From: Trujillonella endophytica
GTDB taxonomy: Bacteria > Actinomycetota > Actinomycetes > Mycobacteriales > Geodermatophilaceae
Assembly: GCF_900110555.1 (NCBI RefSeq)
Contig: NZ_FOEE01000001.1
Location: 496,001-560,000 of the forward strand
DNA: 64,000 nt
Reading direction: 5' to 3'
Shown: one piece after another, positions 9,433 to 19,079 of the stretch
Layout: the number at the start of each line of letters is the position of its first letter
Position numbering within the stretch: position 1 is the first letter of the stretch
The notes under the pieces: generated by a model
What the model was told of the DNA's origin: nothing
Databases searched by the model: none
The model's input: the letters and a program-made list of their open reading frames with translations, nothing else
Made by a program: the position numbers and the translations under genes

Positions 9433-12309
9433 TCAGCCGACGGTCAGCCGCCCCACCAGCGCGACCGCGCCGCCGAGGTCGAGCAGCGCCCCCTCGGCGA
9501 GGGCGGCGGCGTACTCCTCGGCGGGCAGCGCCGCCTCGGCGGCCGCGACGTAGCGCCGGCCGTCGACCGGGTCCATCCGCAGCGGGTCGTAGCCGACGAG
9601 GCGGGTGCCGGCCTGCACCGCGCCGAGGAGCAGGGCGGCCTCCCGCGGGCGGCCCGCGACGGTGACCGCCCCGACCGCGGTGAGCAGCCCGGCCAGCGTG
9701 CCGGTGGCGTCGCCCTCCCGGTGGGTGAGCTCGACCATCTCCCGCAGCGTTCCCAGCGCCTCGGGGGCGCGGCCCAGGTCGATCAGCACCTTGGTCCGGA
9801 TCCACAGCACCGAGGAGTGCGCCCAGGAGTGGCCGAGGCCGATCGCCAGGTCCGCCGCCCGCGCGAGGTGCTCCAGCGCGCCCTCGGCGTCGCCGGCCAC
9901 CCGGGCGAACTGGCCCAGGGTCATGGCGATCTCGGCCTGCACCCACTCGATGCCCGAGGCCCGGGCCAGCTCCACGCCCCGCGCGATGTCGCGGCCGGTG
10001 TCCCCGTCGGGATCGGCCTGGCCCATCAGCGCGCCGACGAACGCGCGCAGCACGAGGGCCAGCGGGAGCACCCCGTCGTCCTCGTCGCCGGCGGAGGAGA
10101 CGATCTCGTTGGTGCGCGCCCAGATCGAGGCGACGTCGCCGGAGAGGTAGGCCAGCAGGGCGTCGCCCAGCAGCGCCCCGCTGCGCACGGCCGGCGGCGC
10201 GTCGGGGGTGGCCGCCAGCGCGGAGGCCAGCCAGCGGCGGCCCTCCTGCACGTGCCCGCGCCGGTACCACCACCAGGCGACCGCCGAGCCGATGCGCAGC
10301 GCCACCTCGCCCTGCCCGGTGGCCAGGGCGTGGGACAGCGCGGCGCGCAGGCCGGGCTGCTCGGCGTCCAGCCGGCGGGCGCTCGCCGTCCACTCGGCAC
10401 GCCGGAGGGTGGGCTCGAGCTCCTCGGTCAGCGCGAGTACGAAGCTCGCGTGCCGGCCGCGGAACCGTTGCTCCTCCTCCGGCGCCAGCCCCTGCTCCCC
10501 GTACTGCCGGAGCGTCTCCAGCATCCGGTAGCGGCCCGTGCCGTGGTCGAGCTCGACGAGGGACTTGGCCACCAGCACCCGGAGCAGGGGCAGGGTGGCG
10601 CCGTCCACCTCGGGCGCGGCCACCGCGGCGACGGCGTCGGGGCCGAACGTGCCGGGCAGCACCGACACCGCGCGGAACACCGCCAGCTCGGCCGGGGCGA
10701 GCATGTCCACGCTCCACTGCACGGTGGCAGCGAGGGTGCGCTGGTGCGGGGCGGCGGTGCGCCGGCCGTCGGACAGCAGCGCGAAGCGGTCGTCGACGCG
10801 GGCGGCGACCTCGGCCAGCGGCATCGTCGTCAGGCACGCGGCGGCGAGTTCGACGGCGAGCGGCAGGCCGTCCAGGGCCGCGCACAGCTCCCGCACCTGC
10901 TCCAGCTCGTCGTCCGAGGGGCCGGCCAGGTGCGGCGCGGCCAGCCGGGCGCGGTCGAGGAACAGCTGCTCCGCGTCGCTGCCGGGCGCGCCAGTGGGCA
11001 TCGGCCCGCAGGCGAGCACCGCCTCCCCGGGCACGCCGAGCGGCTCGCGGGAGGTGGCGAGCACCTGCAGGTCGGCGCAGCGGGCCAGCAGCGCCGCGCA
11101 GAGCTCGGCGGCCGCCTCGACGACGTGCTCGCAGTTGTCCAGCACGAGCAGCAGCCGCCGCCCCTGCACGGCGGTGGCGACCGCGCCCACCGGATCTCCG
11201 GCGGTCAGGCTGACGCCGAGCACGGTGGCGACCTCGGCGGCGACCAGTTCGGGGTCCTCGACGCCGGCCAGCTCGGCGAGCGCCGCGGGCGGCGCGTCCG
11301 CGGGCCGCCGCCGCGCCGCCTCCAGCGCGAGCCGGGTCTTGCCGCTGCCCCCGGGCCCGACGAGCGTCACGAGCCGCCCGCCCGCGAGGGCCGCGGTCAC
11401 CGCGTCCAGCTCCGCCGCGCGGCCGACGAAGCTCGTCAGCGGTACGGGCAGCGGCGCGACGGGCAGCGCCGCCGGCGGGGCGGGCCGGACCGGGGTGGGG
11501 ACCGGGGCAGGAGCCGGCGGCGCGGTCGGCTCGCGGACCGGCGCGGCCAGGCCGGCGTCCTGGCGCAGGATCCGCCCGTGCAGGTCCTTCAGCGGGGGGC
11601 CGGGGTCCACGCCCAGCTCGTCGGCGAGCAGCGCGCGGCCCTCGGCGTAGGTCTCCAGGGCCTCGGCCTGCCGACCCGAGCGGTACAGCGCCAGCATCAG
11701 CGAGGCCCGCAGCCCCTCCCGCAGCGGCTTGGCCCGGACCAGCTCGCGCAGGTCGTCGACGATCTCGGCGTGCCGGCCCAGCCGCAGGTCCAGCTCCGCG
11801 GCCAGCTCCCGGGCGTCCAGCCGCAGCTCCTCCAGCCGCTCGGACTCCTCGACGGCGAAGGCCGCGGAGACGTCGGCGTAGGCCGGCCCGCGCCACAGCG
11901 ACAGCCCCTCGGCGACCGCGGCCCGCGCGCCCTCGACGTCGTGCCGGGCGACCAGGTCGCGGGCGGTCCGCAGGGAGCGCACGAACCGGACCGCGTCGAC
12001 GTCCTCGGGATCGGCGGCGAGCACGTAGCCCGGGTCCCGGGTGAGCAGAAGGTGCCAGCCGCCGGGCGGCGTCTCGGGCTCGAGCTCGCGGCGCAGCCGG
12101 GAGATCAGGGCCTGCAGCGTGCCCGACGCCGACGCGGGGGGCTCCCCGCTCCACACGCGGTCGGCCAGCACGTCGACGGGCACCGTGCGGCCGACGTCCA
12201 CCAGCAACGCCGCCAGGGTCGCCCGGTGCCGGGCGGTCTGCCCGGGGAGGAGGCGGTCGTCCCGCCGGATCTCGACGGGCCCCAGGACCCGGAACGTCGT
12301 GCCGCTCAT
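9433..12309 (-). CDS. AfsR/SARP-family regulator (wHTH-BTAD-STAND ATPase-TPR)
   Basis: 958 aa from ATG 12309, where MSGTTFRVLGPVEIRRDD begins the OmpR-like winged helix (to about residue 95). The BTAD helical domain follows (about 100-245, ending DPGPPLKDLHGRIL), then a Pro/Val linker. A STAND/NB-ARC ATPase starts at FVGRAAELDAV; Walker A is GPGGSGKT with Lys324, and Walker B-like LLLVLDNCEHV follows. The C-terminal third is TPR-like. Such proteins activate antibiotic or secondary-metabolite genes from direct repeats upstream of -10. It is divergent from the FAD oxidoreductase at 12435, its likeliest target. Confidence 0.9.
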   Translation of the reverse strand: MSGTTFRVLGPVEIRRDDRLLPGQTARHRATLAALLVDVGRTVPVDVLADRVWSGEPPASASGTLQALISRLRRELEPETPPGGWHLLLTRDPGYVLAADPEDVDAVRFVRSLRTARDLVARHDVEGARAAVAEGLSLWRGPAYADVSAAFAVEESERLEELRLDARELAAELDLRLGRHAEIVDDLRELVRAKPLREGLRASLMLALYRSGRQAEALETYAEGRALLADELGVDPGPPLKDLHGRILRQDAGLAAPVREPTAPPAPAPVPTPVRPAPPAALPVAPLPVPLTSFVGRAAELDAVTAALAGGRLVTLVGPGGSGKTRLALEAARRRPADAPPAALAELAGVEDPELVAAEVATVLGVSLTAGDPVGAVATAVQGRRLLLVLDNCEHVVEAAAELCAALLARCADLQVLATSREPLGVPGEAVLACGPMPTGAPGSDAEQLFLDRARLAAPHLAGPSDDELEQVRELCAALDGLPLAVELAAACLTTMPLAEVAARVDDRFALLSDGRRTAAPHQRTLAATVQWSVDMLAPAELAVFRAVSVLPGTFGPDAVAAVAAPEVDGATLPLLRVLVAKSLVELDHGTGRYRMLETLRQYGEQGLAPEEEQRFRGRHASFVLALTEELEPTLRRAEWTASARRLDAEQPGLRAALSHALATGQGEVALRIGSAVAWWWYRRGHVQEGRRWLASALAATPDAPPAVRSGALLGDALLAYLSGDVASIWARTNEIVSSAGDEDDGVLPLALVLRAFVGALMGQADPDGDTGRDIARGVELARASGIEWVQAEIAMTLGQFARVAGDAEGALEHLARAADLAIGLGHSWAHSSVLWIRTKVLIDLGRAPEALGTLREMVELTHREGDATGTLAGLLTAVGAVTVAGRPREAALLLGAVQAGTRLVGYDPLRMDPVDGRRYVAAAEAALPAEEYAAALAEGALLDLGGAVALVGRLTVG

Positions 12310-12434
12310 CGGCGCGCAGCCTAGGGCCGGGGGGCGACATCGGCCGTCACCCGGCGCGCAAGCGACCGGCAAGGACCAGCCAAGCGGGTGAGTCGAGGGT
12401 GCATCCGACCCGCCCGCACCACCCAGGAGTGTCC

Positions 12435-13721
12435 GTGTCACCCGTGCCCCCCGCCGTGCCCACCGCCGTGCCGCCGGCAGACCGGCCCGCCCTGCCGCCC
12501 GACCTCGCCGCGCGGCTGCGCTCGCGGCTGTCCCCCGGCGCGGCGCTCGTCGACGGGTCCGTCGTCCGGGCCGCGACGGCCGCCGACGTCGTCGCCGTGC
12601 TGCGCCTGGCGGGCCGGCACGGGATCGCGGTCCGCGAGGGCACGGCGCCGCTGCCGCGGGCCGTCGTCGTCGACACGACCGCCCTCGCCGGGACGACGGT
12701 GTCCCCGGCCGGCTGGGCGCGGATCGGGGCGGGCGCGGTCTGGACGCAGGTGCTCGACGCCGCCGCCGGCGCGGGGCTGGTCGCGGTCACGGGCGCCTCG
12801 GCCGCCGAGCGGGTGGTGGACTCGGTGACCGGGGGCGGCGTCGGCCCGGTGGCCCGCACCTACGGGCTGGCCTCGGACCACGTCCGCGCCGTGGAGGTCG
12901 TCACCGGCGACGGGGTGCTGCGGCGGGCGACCCCTACCGAGGACGCCGAGCTCTTCTGGGGCATCCGGGGCGGGGGGTCCGGCCTCGGCGTCGTCACCGC
13001 CGTCGAGCTGGACCTGCTGCCCGGGGCGCCGCTGGGCACCGCGCTGCTGCGCTACCCGGGCGGCGAGGCCGCTGCGGTCCTGCGGGCGTGGCGGGAGTGG
13101 GCGCCGGCGCTGCCGCCGCACGTGGGGACGACGCTGGTGCTGGCCCGGCCGCGGGCCGGCGAGCCGACCGTCGCGGTGTCGGTGGTCTGGACCGGTGAGC
13201 CCGAGGACGGCGCGGGGGTGATCGCCCCGCTGCGCGACGCCGTGCGCCCCCGGGCCTCGGCCGTCGGGGTGCGGGGCCGGGGTGACCTGCGGCCCGCCGC
13301 GGTCGGCCGCCCGTCGGGGCGGGAGTCCTCGCTGCTGCTGGACCGGCTGCCCGCCGCCGGCGCCGACGCGGCCCTGCGAGCGCTCGGCGGGGGCCTGCCC
13401 CGGTGGGTGGAGGTGCGGCTGCTCGGCGGGGCGGTCGGCTGGGCGCCCGCCGTGCCCAGCGCCGTCGGCCCCCGGGACGCCGCCCTGGCCGTGCGGGTGA
13501 TCGGGGGCGGCCGGCCCGAGGAGCGCGCCGCCACCCGGGTGTGCGCCGACGAGCTCGCCGGGGCGCTGGGGCAGGCCACCGGGGGGCGGGCACCGGCCCA
13601 CGACCGGGCGGCATCCCCCGACGTGCTGGCCCGCGACCACGCCCCCGCCGTGCGCGCGCGGCTGGCCGCGCTGTCGGCCGCCACCGATCCGCACCGGATC
13701 CTCGAGGGCGCCGGCGGCTGA
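12435..13721 (+). CDS. FAD-linked oxidoreductase (BBE/PCMH-like) without the covalent-FAD His
   Basis: 428 aa from GTG 12435, chosen because AGGAG ends 5 nt before it. The FAD-binding (PCMH) half shows VREGTAPLPRAVVVDTTAL, VTGGGVGPVARTYGLASDHV and FWGIRGGGSGLGVVTAVEL. In covalently flavinylated members the first block reads R..GHS with a FAD-linked His; here it is VREGT, so the cofactor is probably bound non-covalently. The C-terminus (RARLAALSAATDPHRIL) matches the BBE-type tail in outline. Substrate unknown. It lies head-to-head with the SARP gene, which argues for inducible expression. Confidence 0.75.
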   Translation: MSPVPPAVPTAVPPADRPALPPDLAARLRSRLSPGAALVDGSVVRAATAADVVAVLRLAGRHGIAVREGTAPLPRAVVVDTTALAGTTVSPAGWARIGAGAVWTQVLDAAAGAGLVAVTGASAAERVVDSVTGGGVGPVARTYGLASDHVRAVEVVTGDGVLRRATPTEDAELFWGIRGGGSGLGVVTAVELDLLPGAPLGTALLRYPGGEAAAVLRAWREWAPALPPHVGTTLVLARPRAGEPTVAVSVVWTGEPEDGAGVIAPLRDAVRPRASAVGVRGRGDLRPAAVGRPSGRESSLLLDRLPAAGADAALRALGGGLPRWVEVRLLGGAVGWAPAVPSAVGPRDAALAVRVIGGGRPEERAATRVCADELAGALGQATGGRAPAHDRAASPDVLARDHAPAVRARLAALSAATDPHRILEGAGG

Positions 13722-13858
13722 GGTCGGCCGGCCGCCCATGAGGCCCGCCGCCGGGCGGAGTGCCAGCGGCGTGCGAGCCCGCTGCGAGCCCCCGGACCGA
13801 TCCTCGGCACGAGCCGCTGTCCGTCCGACGGCGCCCGACCGCACGCCAGGAGCCGACC

Positions 13859-14638
13859 GTGACCACCTCCCTGACCGACGTCCGCGCGCTCGGCACCCTG
13901 CTGGGGGTGTGGGCCCATCCCGACGACGAGGCGTACCTGTCCGCGGGCCTCATGGCCGCCGCGCGCGACGCCGGGTCGCGGGTGGTGTGCGTGACGGCCA
14001 CCCGCGGCGAGCAGGGGACGGCGGACCCGGTCGCGTGGCCGCCCGACGCGCTCGCCGCGGAGCGCACCCGCGAGCTGGACCGCAGCCTGGAGGTCCTCGG
14101 GGTCGTCGAGCACGCCTGGCTGGGGTACGCCGACGGCGGCTGCGACGCGGTGCCGGCGGAGGAGGCGGTGGCCACCCTGTGCGCCGCGCTGGAGGCGGTC
14201 CGCCCGGACACCGTGCTGACCTTCGGCCCGGACGGGCTCACCGGGCACCCCGACCACCGCGCCGTCGGCCGCTGGACGGCCGCCGCCGTCGAGCGGGCCG
14301 CCCCGGCCGGCACGCGGCTGCTGCAGGCAGCGTTCCCGGCCCGGCGGGTCCGGCGGTGGAGCGCGCTGGACGCGGAGCTCGGCGTCTACCTGCCCGGCTT
14401 CCCCGTCGTCGTGCCCGAGGACCGGCTGGCCGTCGACCTGGCGCTGGACGAGCGGTACACCGCGCGCAAGGTGGCCGCCCTGCGCGCGCAGGCGACGCAG
14501 ACCGCGGGCCTGATCGACGCCATGGGGCCCGACGTCTACGCCGACTGGGTCGCCGAGGAGACCTTCGTCGAGCGCCCGCGGCGGCGGCTGCAGGCACCGG
14601 CTCCGGCCGGCGCCGGCGCGGCCCTCACCGCCGGGTGA
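13859..14638 (+). CDS. PIG-L family zinc deacetylase
   Basis: 259 aa from GTG 13859 with AGGAG about 7 nt upstream. The zinc/catalytic signature AHPDDE is at residues 19-24 and the second motif GHPDHRAVG holds the third metal-ligand His. Members remove acetyl groups from N-acetylglucosaminyl compounds (MshB and Mca in mycothiol metabolism, or antibiotic tailoring). This one is shorter than MshB or Mca and could be either a sugar-conjugate deacetylase or a general detoxification enzyme. Its 3' end overlaps the convergent SARP gene by 14 bp. Confidence 0.85.
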   Translation: MTTSLTDVRALGTLLGVWAHPDDEAYLSAGLMAAARDAGSRVVCVTATRGEQGTADPVAWPPDALAAERTRELDRSLEVLGVVEHAWLGYADGGCDAVPAEEAVATLCAALEAVRPDTVLTFGPDGLTGHPDHRAVGRWTAAAVERAAPAGTRLLQAAFPARRVRRWSALDAELGVYLPGFPVVVPEDRLAVDLALDERYTARKVAALRAQATQTAGLIDAMGPDVYADWVAEETFVERPRRRLQAPAPAGAGAALTAG

Positions 14639-17483
14639 GGGCCTCGTCGATCGCCCGCCGCGCCAGGTCCAGGACGGCGGCGCGGCCGGGCGGGACCTCG
14701 GGCCGCGGACCGGTGGCGTGGGGCCGGCCGTCGGCGGGGGCGTCGGGAGCGGCGTCGGCGGCGGCCTCGATCGCCCCCGCCGCGACCTCGTCCCCCAGCC
14801 TCCGCAGCAGCCGCGCCAGGTCGCGCAGCGTCGCCCACTGGTGCGTCCAGTTCCCGGTGCGGGCGAAGTAGTCGACGACCTCCCGGTAGCCGGTCAGCGC
14901 CTCGGGAACCCGGCCGGAGGAGGCCCGCACGGTGAGCAGCCCGACGGTCGCGACCCCGACGAGGAAGGTGGCGCCCGAGGCGCGGGCGAGGTCGACGGCG
15001 CGCAGGTACTGCGCCTCGGCCGCTGCGCCGTCCCCGGCCAGGACGTCGATCTCGCCGGCGACGTAGGCGGCCCACGAGCGCATCGTCGGGGCGACCGCGT
15101 CGGCGGCACCGCGGTCGTTCCAGGCGCGCGCGGCGTCGAGGTCCCCGCCGTAGGCGGTCGCGAGCGCCGCCAGCCCGAGGCACTCCCGCCCGCGGGGCGC
15201 CGTCCGGTCCGCGGCCAGGGCGTGCCCGGTCGCCTCGCCGTGGGCGCCGGCCGCCAGCGCCACGACCGACAGCACGCACCGGCAGAGCCAGTGGCCGGCC
15301 TCGTCGACGTCGGGAGTCGCCAGCCCGGCCTCTGCGCGCCGCCGCGCCGTCGCCCGGTCCCCGCGGTGGTAGGCCGCCTCCGCGGCCGCGGCGAGGACGA
15401 GCACCGCCCGGGGGGACCGGCCCAGCGCGGGGTCCTCGGCGAGGTCCTCGGCCCAGGTACGCAGCTCCAGCAGGTCGCGGTAGGCGATCGCGTCGTACAG
15501 CGGGGTGATCAGCGCGACGGTGGCGTCGAGCCGGCCGCTCCCGCGGGCCAGGTGCCAGGCCGCCCGCAGGTTGGCGACCTCCCGGCGCAGGACGCGGTCG
15601 GCCGCGGGCTCGTCCGCCGAGCCCAGCGCGGTGCCGGCCTCCGCCGCGAGCCGTCCGGCCCACCGGAGCAGGCGCTCGTCGGCGTCGGCGGCCTCACCGG
15701 CGGCGGCCAGCCGGTCGCGGCCGAAGGCGCGCAGCGTCTCGAGCATCCGGTAGCGGGTGCCGTCGCCCAGGTCGGCGTCCAGGACCGAGGCATCGACCAG
15801 GTGGGCCAGGAGGCTGCCCGGATCGCCCGACAGCCCCAGGTCCGCCGCCAGCCGCTCCGCGGTCGGGAGGTCGACGCCGTCGGCGAACACCGAGAGGTGG
15901 CGGAACAGGCGCTGCTCGTCGGGTCCCAGGAGCTCGTAGGACCACGCGACGGTCGCCCGCAGGGTCCGGTGGCGCGCGTCGCCGCTGGGGCCGGCGCCGC
16001 CGCCGAGGAGGTCGAGCGCGCGGTCGAGGCGGTCGCGCAGGTCGGGCAGGGACAGGCTGGACAGCCGGCCGGCCGCCAGCTCGATGGCCAGCGGCATGCC
16101 GTCGAGCCGCCGGACGACGTCGGCGACCGTGTCCCACTGCTCCGGCGGAACGGGCCGCACCCGGCGCGCCCGATCGGCGAACAGGGCGACGGAGGCGGCC
16201 GCGGCAGGGTCCTGGCCGGGAGCGGGGAGATCGAGCGGGGCCAGCCGGTGGGCGTGCTCGGCGGCCAGCCCCAGCCGCTCCCGGCTGGTCGCGAGCACCG
16301 CCAGCCGCGGGCAGCCGGCCAGCACCGCGGCGACCAGGTCGCGCGCGGCGCCGAGCAGGTGCTCGCAGTTGTCGACGACGAGCAGCCCGTTCCGGTCGCC
16401 GAGCACCGCCAGGCAGGTCGCCAGGACGTCGCCGCGGACGGCGGTCAGCCCGAGGGCCCCGGCGAGCGCGTGCGGCACGGCCGCGGCGTCGGTCACCGGC
16501 GCCAGTAGCAGCACCGTCGCGTCCGCGACCGGCCGAGCCACCTCCAGCGCCAGGCGCGTCTTGCCCACCCCGCCGGGCCCGACGACCGTGACCAGCCGCT
16601 CGGCGGCCAGCAGCCCGTGCAGCGCCGCCACCTCCGGCGCCCGCCCGAGCAGCGAGGTGGCGGGGAACGGGAAGGCAGGGATCGCGGCGGGCCGGGTGGG
16701 TGCCGGGCCGGCGCCCCCGCTCGCGACGGCGCGCTCCAGCTCGGCCAGCGCGGGCGTCGGGTCCAGGCCGGTCTCCTCGGCCAGGCGGGCCCGGAACTCC
16801 CGCGCCACCCGGAGGGCCGCCGGTGCCCGGCCGGTCGCCGCCAGTGCCCGCACGAGGCCCAGGACCGCCGGTTCGCGCAGCGGGTCCTCGGCCACCGCGG
16901 CCTCGGCGAGGCCGCCGACCTCCTCCGCGGCACCGGCCGCGACCGCCGCCGACACCAGGGCGTCGACGACCTCCCGGCGCAGCGACGCGCACGCCTGCGC
17001 CGCGGTGGCGATGGGGGGCACGACGGTCAGGTCCGGGAGCACCGGCCCGTGCCACAGGTCGCACGCCTCCCGCAGCAGGGCGGCGGCGGCCGCCGGGTCG
17101 CGGCCGGCGAGCCCGCGCGCCGTCGTCAGCAGCCGGCGGGCGCGGGTCAGGTCCAGCTCGTCCGGTGCCAGGGCGAGCCGGTACCCGGCGGGGCCCGTCT
17201 CCAGCCGGACGGCGGCCGGGCCGAGGTCGGAGCGCAGCCGGGAGACGACGCTGTGCAGCGCCTGCCGGCCCGAGTCGGGCACGTCGTCGGGCCACAGCGC
17301 GTCGACGAGCGCGTCGACGGCGACCGTGCGGCCCTCCGCCAGCGCGAGCAGCCCCAGCGCCGCCCGCCGCTTGGCCCCCCGGACGTCGACGGGAACCCCG
17401 TCCACGGCCAGGCGCAGCGGACCCAGGACCTCGACGCCGACCGCCGTCGGCACCCGCCGCTGCGACACCCGCCCCTCCGCCAT
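14625..17483 (-). CDS. AfsR/SARP-family regulator, second copy
   Basis: 952 aa from ATG 17483, supported by GGAGG seven nt upstream. Order: short N-terminus, winged helix starting VEVLGPLRLAVDGVPV, BTAD domain to about 245 (ending GLDPTPALAELERAV), Pro/Ala linker, NB-ARC-type ATPase from SLLGRAPEVAALHGLL with Walker A GPGGVGKT (Lys308) and GLLVVDNCEHLLG, then a TPR-like C-terminus. It shares architecture with 9433-12309 but is clearly divergent in sequence. It is head-to-head with the methyltransferase at 17635 (151 bp gap), its probable target. Confidence 0.9.
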   Translation of the reverse strand: MAEGRVSQRRVPTAVGVEVLGPLRLAVDGVPVDVRGAKRRAALGLLALAEGRTVAVDALVDALWPDDVPDSGRQALHSVVSRLRSDLGPAAVRLETGPAGYRLALAPDELDLTRARRLLTTARGLAGRDPAAAAALLREACDLWHGPVLPDLTVVPPIATAAQACASLRREVVDALVSAAVAAGAAEEVGGLAEAAVAEDPLREPAVLGLVRALAATGRAPAALRVAREFRARLAEETGLDPTPALAELERAVASGGAGPAPTRPAAIPAFPFPATSLLGRAPEVAALHGLLAAERLVTVVGPGGVGKTRLALEVARPVADATVLLLAPVTDAAAVPHALAGALGLTAVRGDVLATCLAVLGDRNGLLVVDNCEHLLGAARDLVAAVLAGCPRLAVLATSRERLGLAAEHAHRLAPLDLPAPGQDPAAAASVALFADRARRVRPVPPEQWDTVADVVRRLDGMPLAIELAAGRLSSLSLPDLRDRLDRALDLLGGGAGPSGDARHRTLRATVAWSYELLGPDEQRLFRHLSVFADGVDLPTAERLAADLGLSGDPGSLLAHLVDASVLDADLGDGTRYRMLETLRAFGRDRLAAAGEAADADERLLRWAGRLAAEAGTALGSADEPAADRVLRREVANLRAAWHLARGSGRLDATVALITPLYDAIAYRDLLELRTWAEDLAEDPALGRSPRAVLVLAAAAEAAYHRGDRATARRRAEAGLATPDVDEAGHWLCRCVLSVVALAAGAHGEATGHALAADRTAPRGRECLGLAALATAYGGDLDAARAWNDRGAADAVAPTMRSWAAYVAGEIDVLAGDGAAAEAQYLRAVDLARASGATFLVGVATVGLLTVRASSGRVPEALTGYREVVDYFARTGNWTHQWATLRDLARLLRRLGDEVAAGAIEAAADAAPDAPADGRPHATGPRPEVPPGRAAVLDLARRAIDEALTRR

Positions 17484-17634
17484 GCGCCACCTCCGGCGGA
17501 CAGCCTGCCGCCGTCGCGGGGCCGGCGGAAGCCGTGAGCGCGCTGCCAGCGGGTGCGAGTGCCGTGACAGCGGGCGGGCCGAGGGTCTGCGTCGTCCCGG
17601 CGACGGACCGGGCGGACGCACAGAGGAGAGCGAC

Positions 17635-18681
17635 ATGGACCACGAGAAGATCGGCGCGTTCCTGGGGCAGTTCGTGCTCGACGCCGGCGCGGTGGGCGCG
17701 GCCGGCGGGGTGGTGGTCGGCCACCGGCTGGGCCTGTACCGGGCGCTCGCCGAGGGGCCGGCCACGCCGGAGGAGTTCGCGAGCCGCACCGGGTGTGCCC
17801 CGCGGTACCTCACCGAGTGGCTGCGCGGGCAGGCCGCCGGCGGCTACGCGACCTACGACGGGGCGACGGGCCGCTTCTTCCTGACCGAGGAGCAGGCGTT
17901 CTGCCTGGCCGACCCGGACGGCCCGAACCTGCCGGCGGCGTTCCTCGTCGTGCTGGGGTACCTGCGCGACGAGCCGCGGCTCACCGAGGCGTTCCGCACG
18001 GGCGAGGGCATCGGCTGGCACGAGCACGGCGACGACGTCTTCGTGGGGACCGACGCCTTCTACCGGGCCGGCTACGTCACCGAGCTCGTCCAGACCTGGA
18101 TCCCGGCGCTGGAGGACGTCGAGGCGAAGCTCACCGCCGGCGGGCGGGTGGCCGACGTCGGCTGCGGGCTGGGCACCACCTCGGTCCTCATGGCGCGCGC
18201 GTTCCCGCGGTCGACCGTCTCCGCCTCGGACTACCACGCCGAGTCCATCGAGCGGGCGCGCAAGCAGGCCGCCGACGCCGGGGTCGCCGACCGGATCTCG
18301 TTCGAGGTCGCCCCCGCGGACGGCTTCCCCGGCTCCGGGTACGACCTGGTGACCACCTTCGACGCGCTGCACGACATGGGCGACCCGGTGGGTGCCGCCC
18401 GGCGGGTGCGGGAGTCGCTGGCACCGGACGGCACGTGGCTGCTCGTCGAGCCCTACGCGCCCGACGACGTCGCCGACACCTTCACGCCGGTCGGCCGGCT
18501 CTACTACGCCGGCTCGCTGTTCCTGTGCGTGCCCAACGCCCTCTCCCAGGCCGGCGGGCACGCCCTCGGCGCGCAGGCCGGGGAGGCCGCCATCCGGCAG
18601 GTGACCGCGGAGGCCGGCTTCACCCGCTTCCGGCGGGCGGCCCAGACCCCGTTCAACCTGATCTACGAGGTCCGCCCGTAG
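17635..18681 (+). CDS. Class I SAM-dependent methyltransferase, paralogue of 1744-2850
   Basis: 348 aa from ATG 17635 with GAGGAG about 8 nt upstream. SAM motif I VADVGCGLG lies at 172-180. Long stretches match the first copy: RALAEG, EWLRGQAAGG, ARAFPRST, SDYHAESIE, SFEVAPAD and LHDMGDPVGAARRVR. The N-terminal winged-helix-like domain is shorter. As with its paralogue the substrate is unknown. The first copy sits beside a different ATPase regulator in the same divergent arrangement, so the pair looks like a duplicated regulator-enzyme theme. Confidence 0.85.
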   Translation: MDHEKIGAFLGQFVLDAGAVGAAGGVVVGHRLGLYRALAEGPATPEEFASRTGCAPRYLTEWLRGQAAGGYATYDGATGRFFLTEEQAFCLADPDGPNLPAAFLVVLGYLRDEPRLTEAFRTGEGIGWHEHGDDVFVGTDAFYRAGYVTELVQTWIPALEDVEAKLTAGGRVADVGCGLGTTSVLMARAFPRSTVSASDYHAESIERARKQAADAGVADRISFEVAPADGFPGSGYDLVTTFDALHDMGDPVGAARRVRESLAPDGTWLLVEPYAPDDVADTFTPVGRLYYAGSLFLCVPNALSQAGGHALGAQAGEAAIRQVTAEAGFTRFRRAAQTPFNLIYEVRP

Positions 18682-18692
18682 GCCGAGCGGGG

Positions 18693-19079
18693 TCAGGGCA
18701 GCGCGACCCCGTCGAGGTAGAGCCAGCGGCCGCCGACGCGGACGAACCGGCTGTCCTCGTGCTGGGCGCCGCGCCGGCCGCCACCGTCCACGTAGGAGGC
18801 GCGGAACTCGACGGTGCCCTCGGTGGCGAGCATCGCCCCGCCGGTGGTGGCCAGCACCTCCAGGCCCGTCCAGCGCACGGCCGGGTCGAGGTCGAGCGAC
18901 CCGGGTCGCGTGTCGGGGTGCCAGGTCGCGAGGAGGTGGGCGGCGTCGCCGACGGCGAAGGCGCTGTACCGCGAGCGCATCAGCTGCTCGGCGGTGGCCG
19001 CCCCGCCCCCCTCGTGCAGCCGGCCGCAGCACTCGGCGTAGGTCAGGCCGGTGCCGCAGGGACAGCGTCGGGGAGCCAC
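18693..19079 (-). CDS. YchJ-family protein with SEC-C zinc motif
   Basis: 128 aa from GTG 19079. The N-terminal SEC-C-type zinc motif reads CPCGTGLTYAECCGRLHEG. It is followed by the YchJ (UPF0225) body: AEQLMRSRYSAFAVGDAAHLLATWHPDTRP, broken by normal variation, and a C-terminal beta region EDSRFVRVGGRWLYLDG. The family is widespread and of unknown function; it resembles NTF2-like folds. A GTG 15 nt upstream codes a poor match, so the start just before the CPC motif is preferred, though its ribosome site is weak. Confidence 0.82.
   Translation of the reverse strand: MAPRRCPCGTGLTYAECCGRLHEGGGAATAEQLMRSRYSAFAVGDAAHLLATWHPDTRPGSLDLDPAVRWTGLEVLATTGGAMLATEGTVEFRASYVDGGGRRGAQHEDSRFVRVGGRWLYLDGVALP

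Noticed and set aside
1983-9553. Very long open frames antisense or out of frame to the ligase, depolymerase and other genes
   Set aside because: In DNA this G+C-rich the shadow frames of real genes stay open. These have Arg/Gly/Pro-rich composition, no domains and no ribosome sites, while the opposite strand carries clear enzymes.
1744-18681. A secondary-metabolite biosynthetic gene cluster
   Set aside because: Regulators and tailoring-type enzymes are present, but no PKS, NRPS, terpene synthase, lanthipeptide or other core gene is seen.
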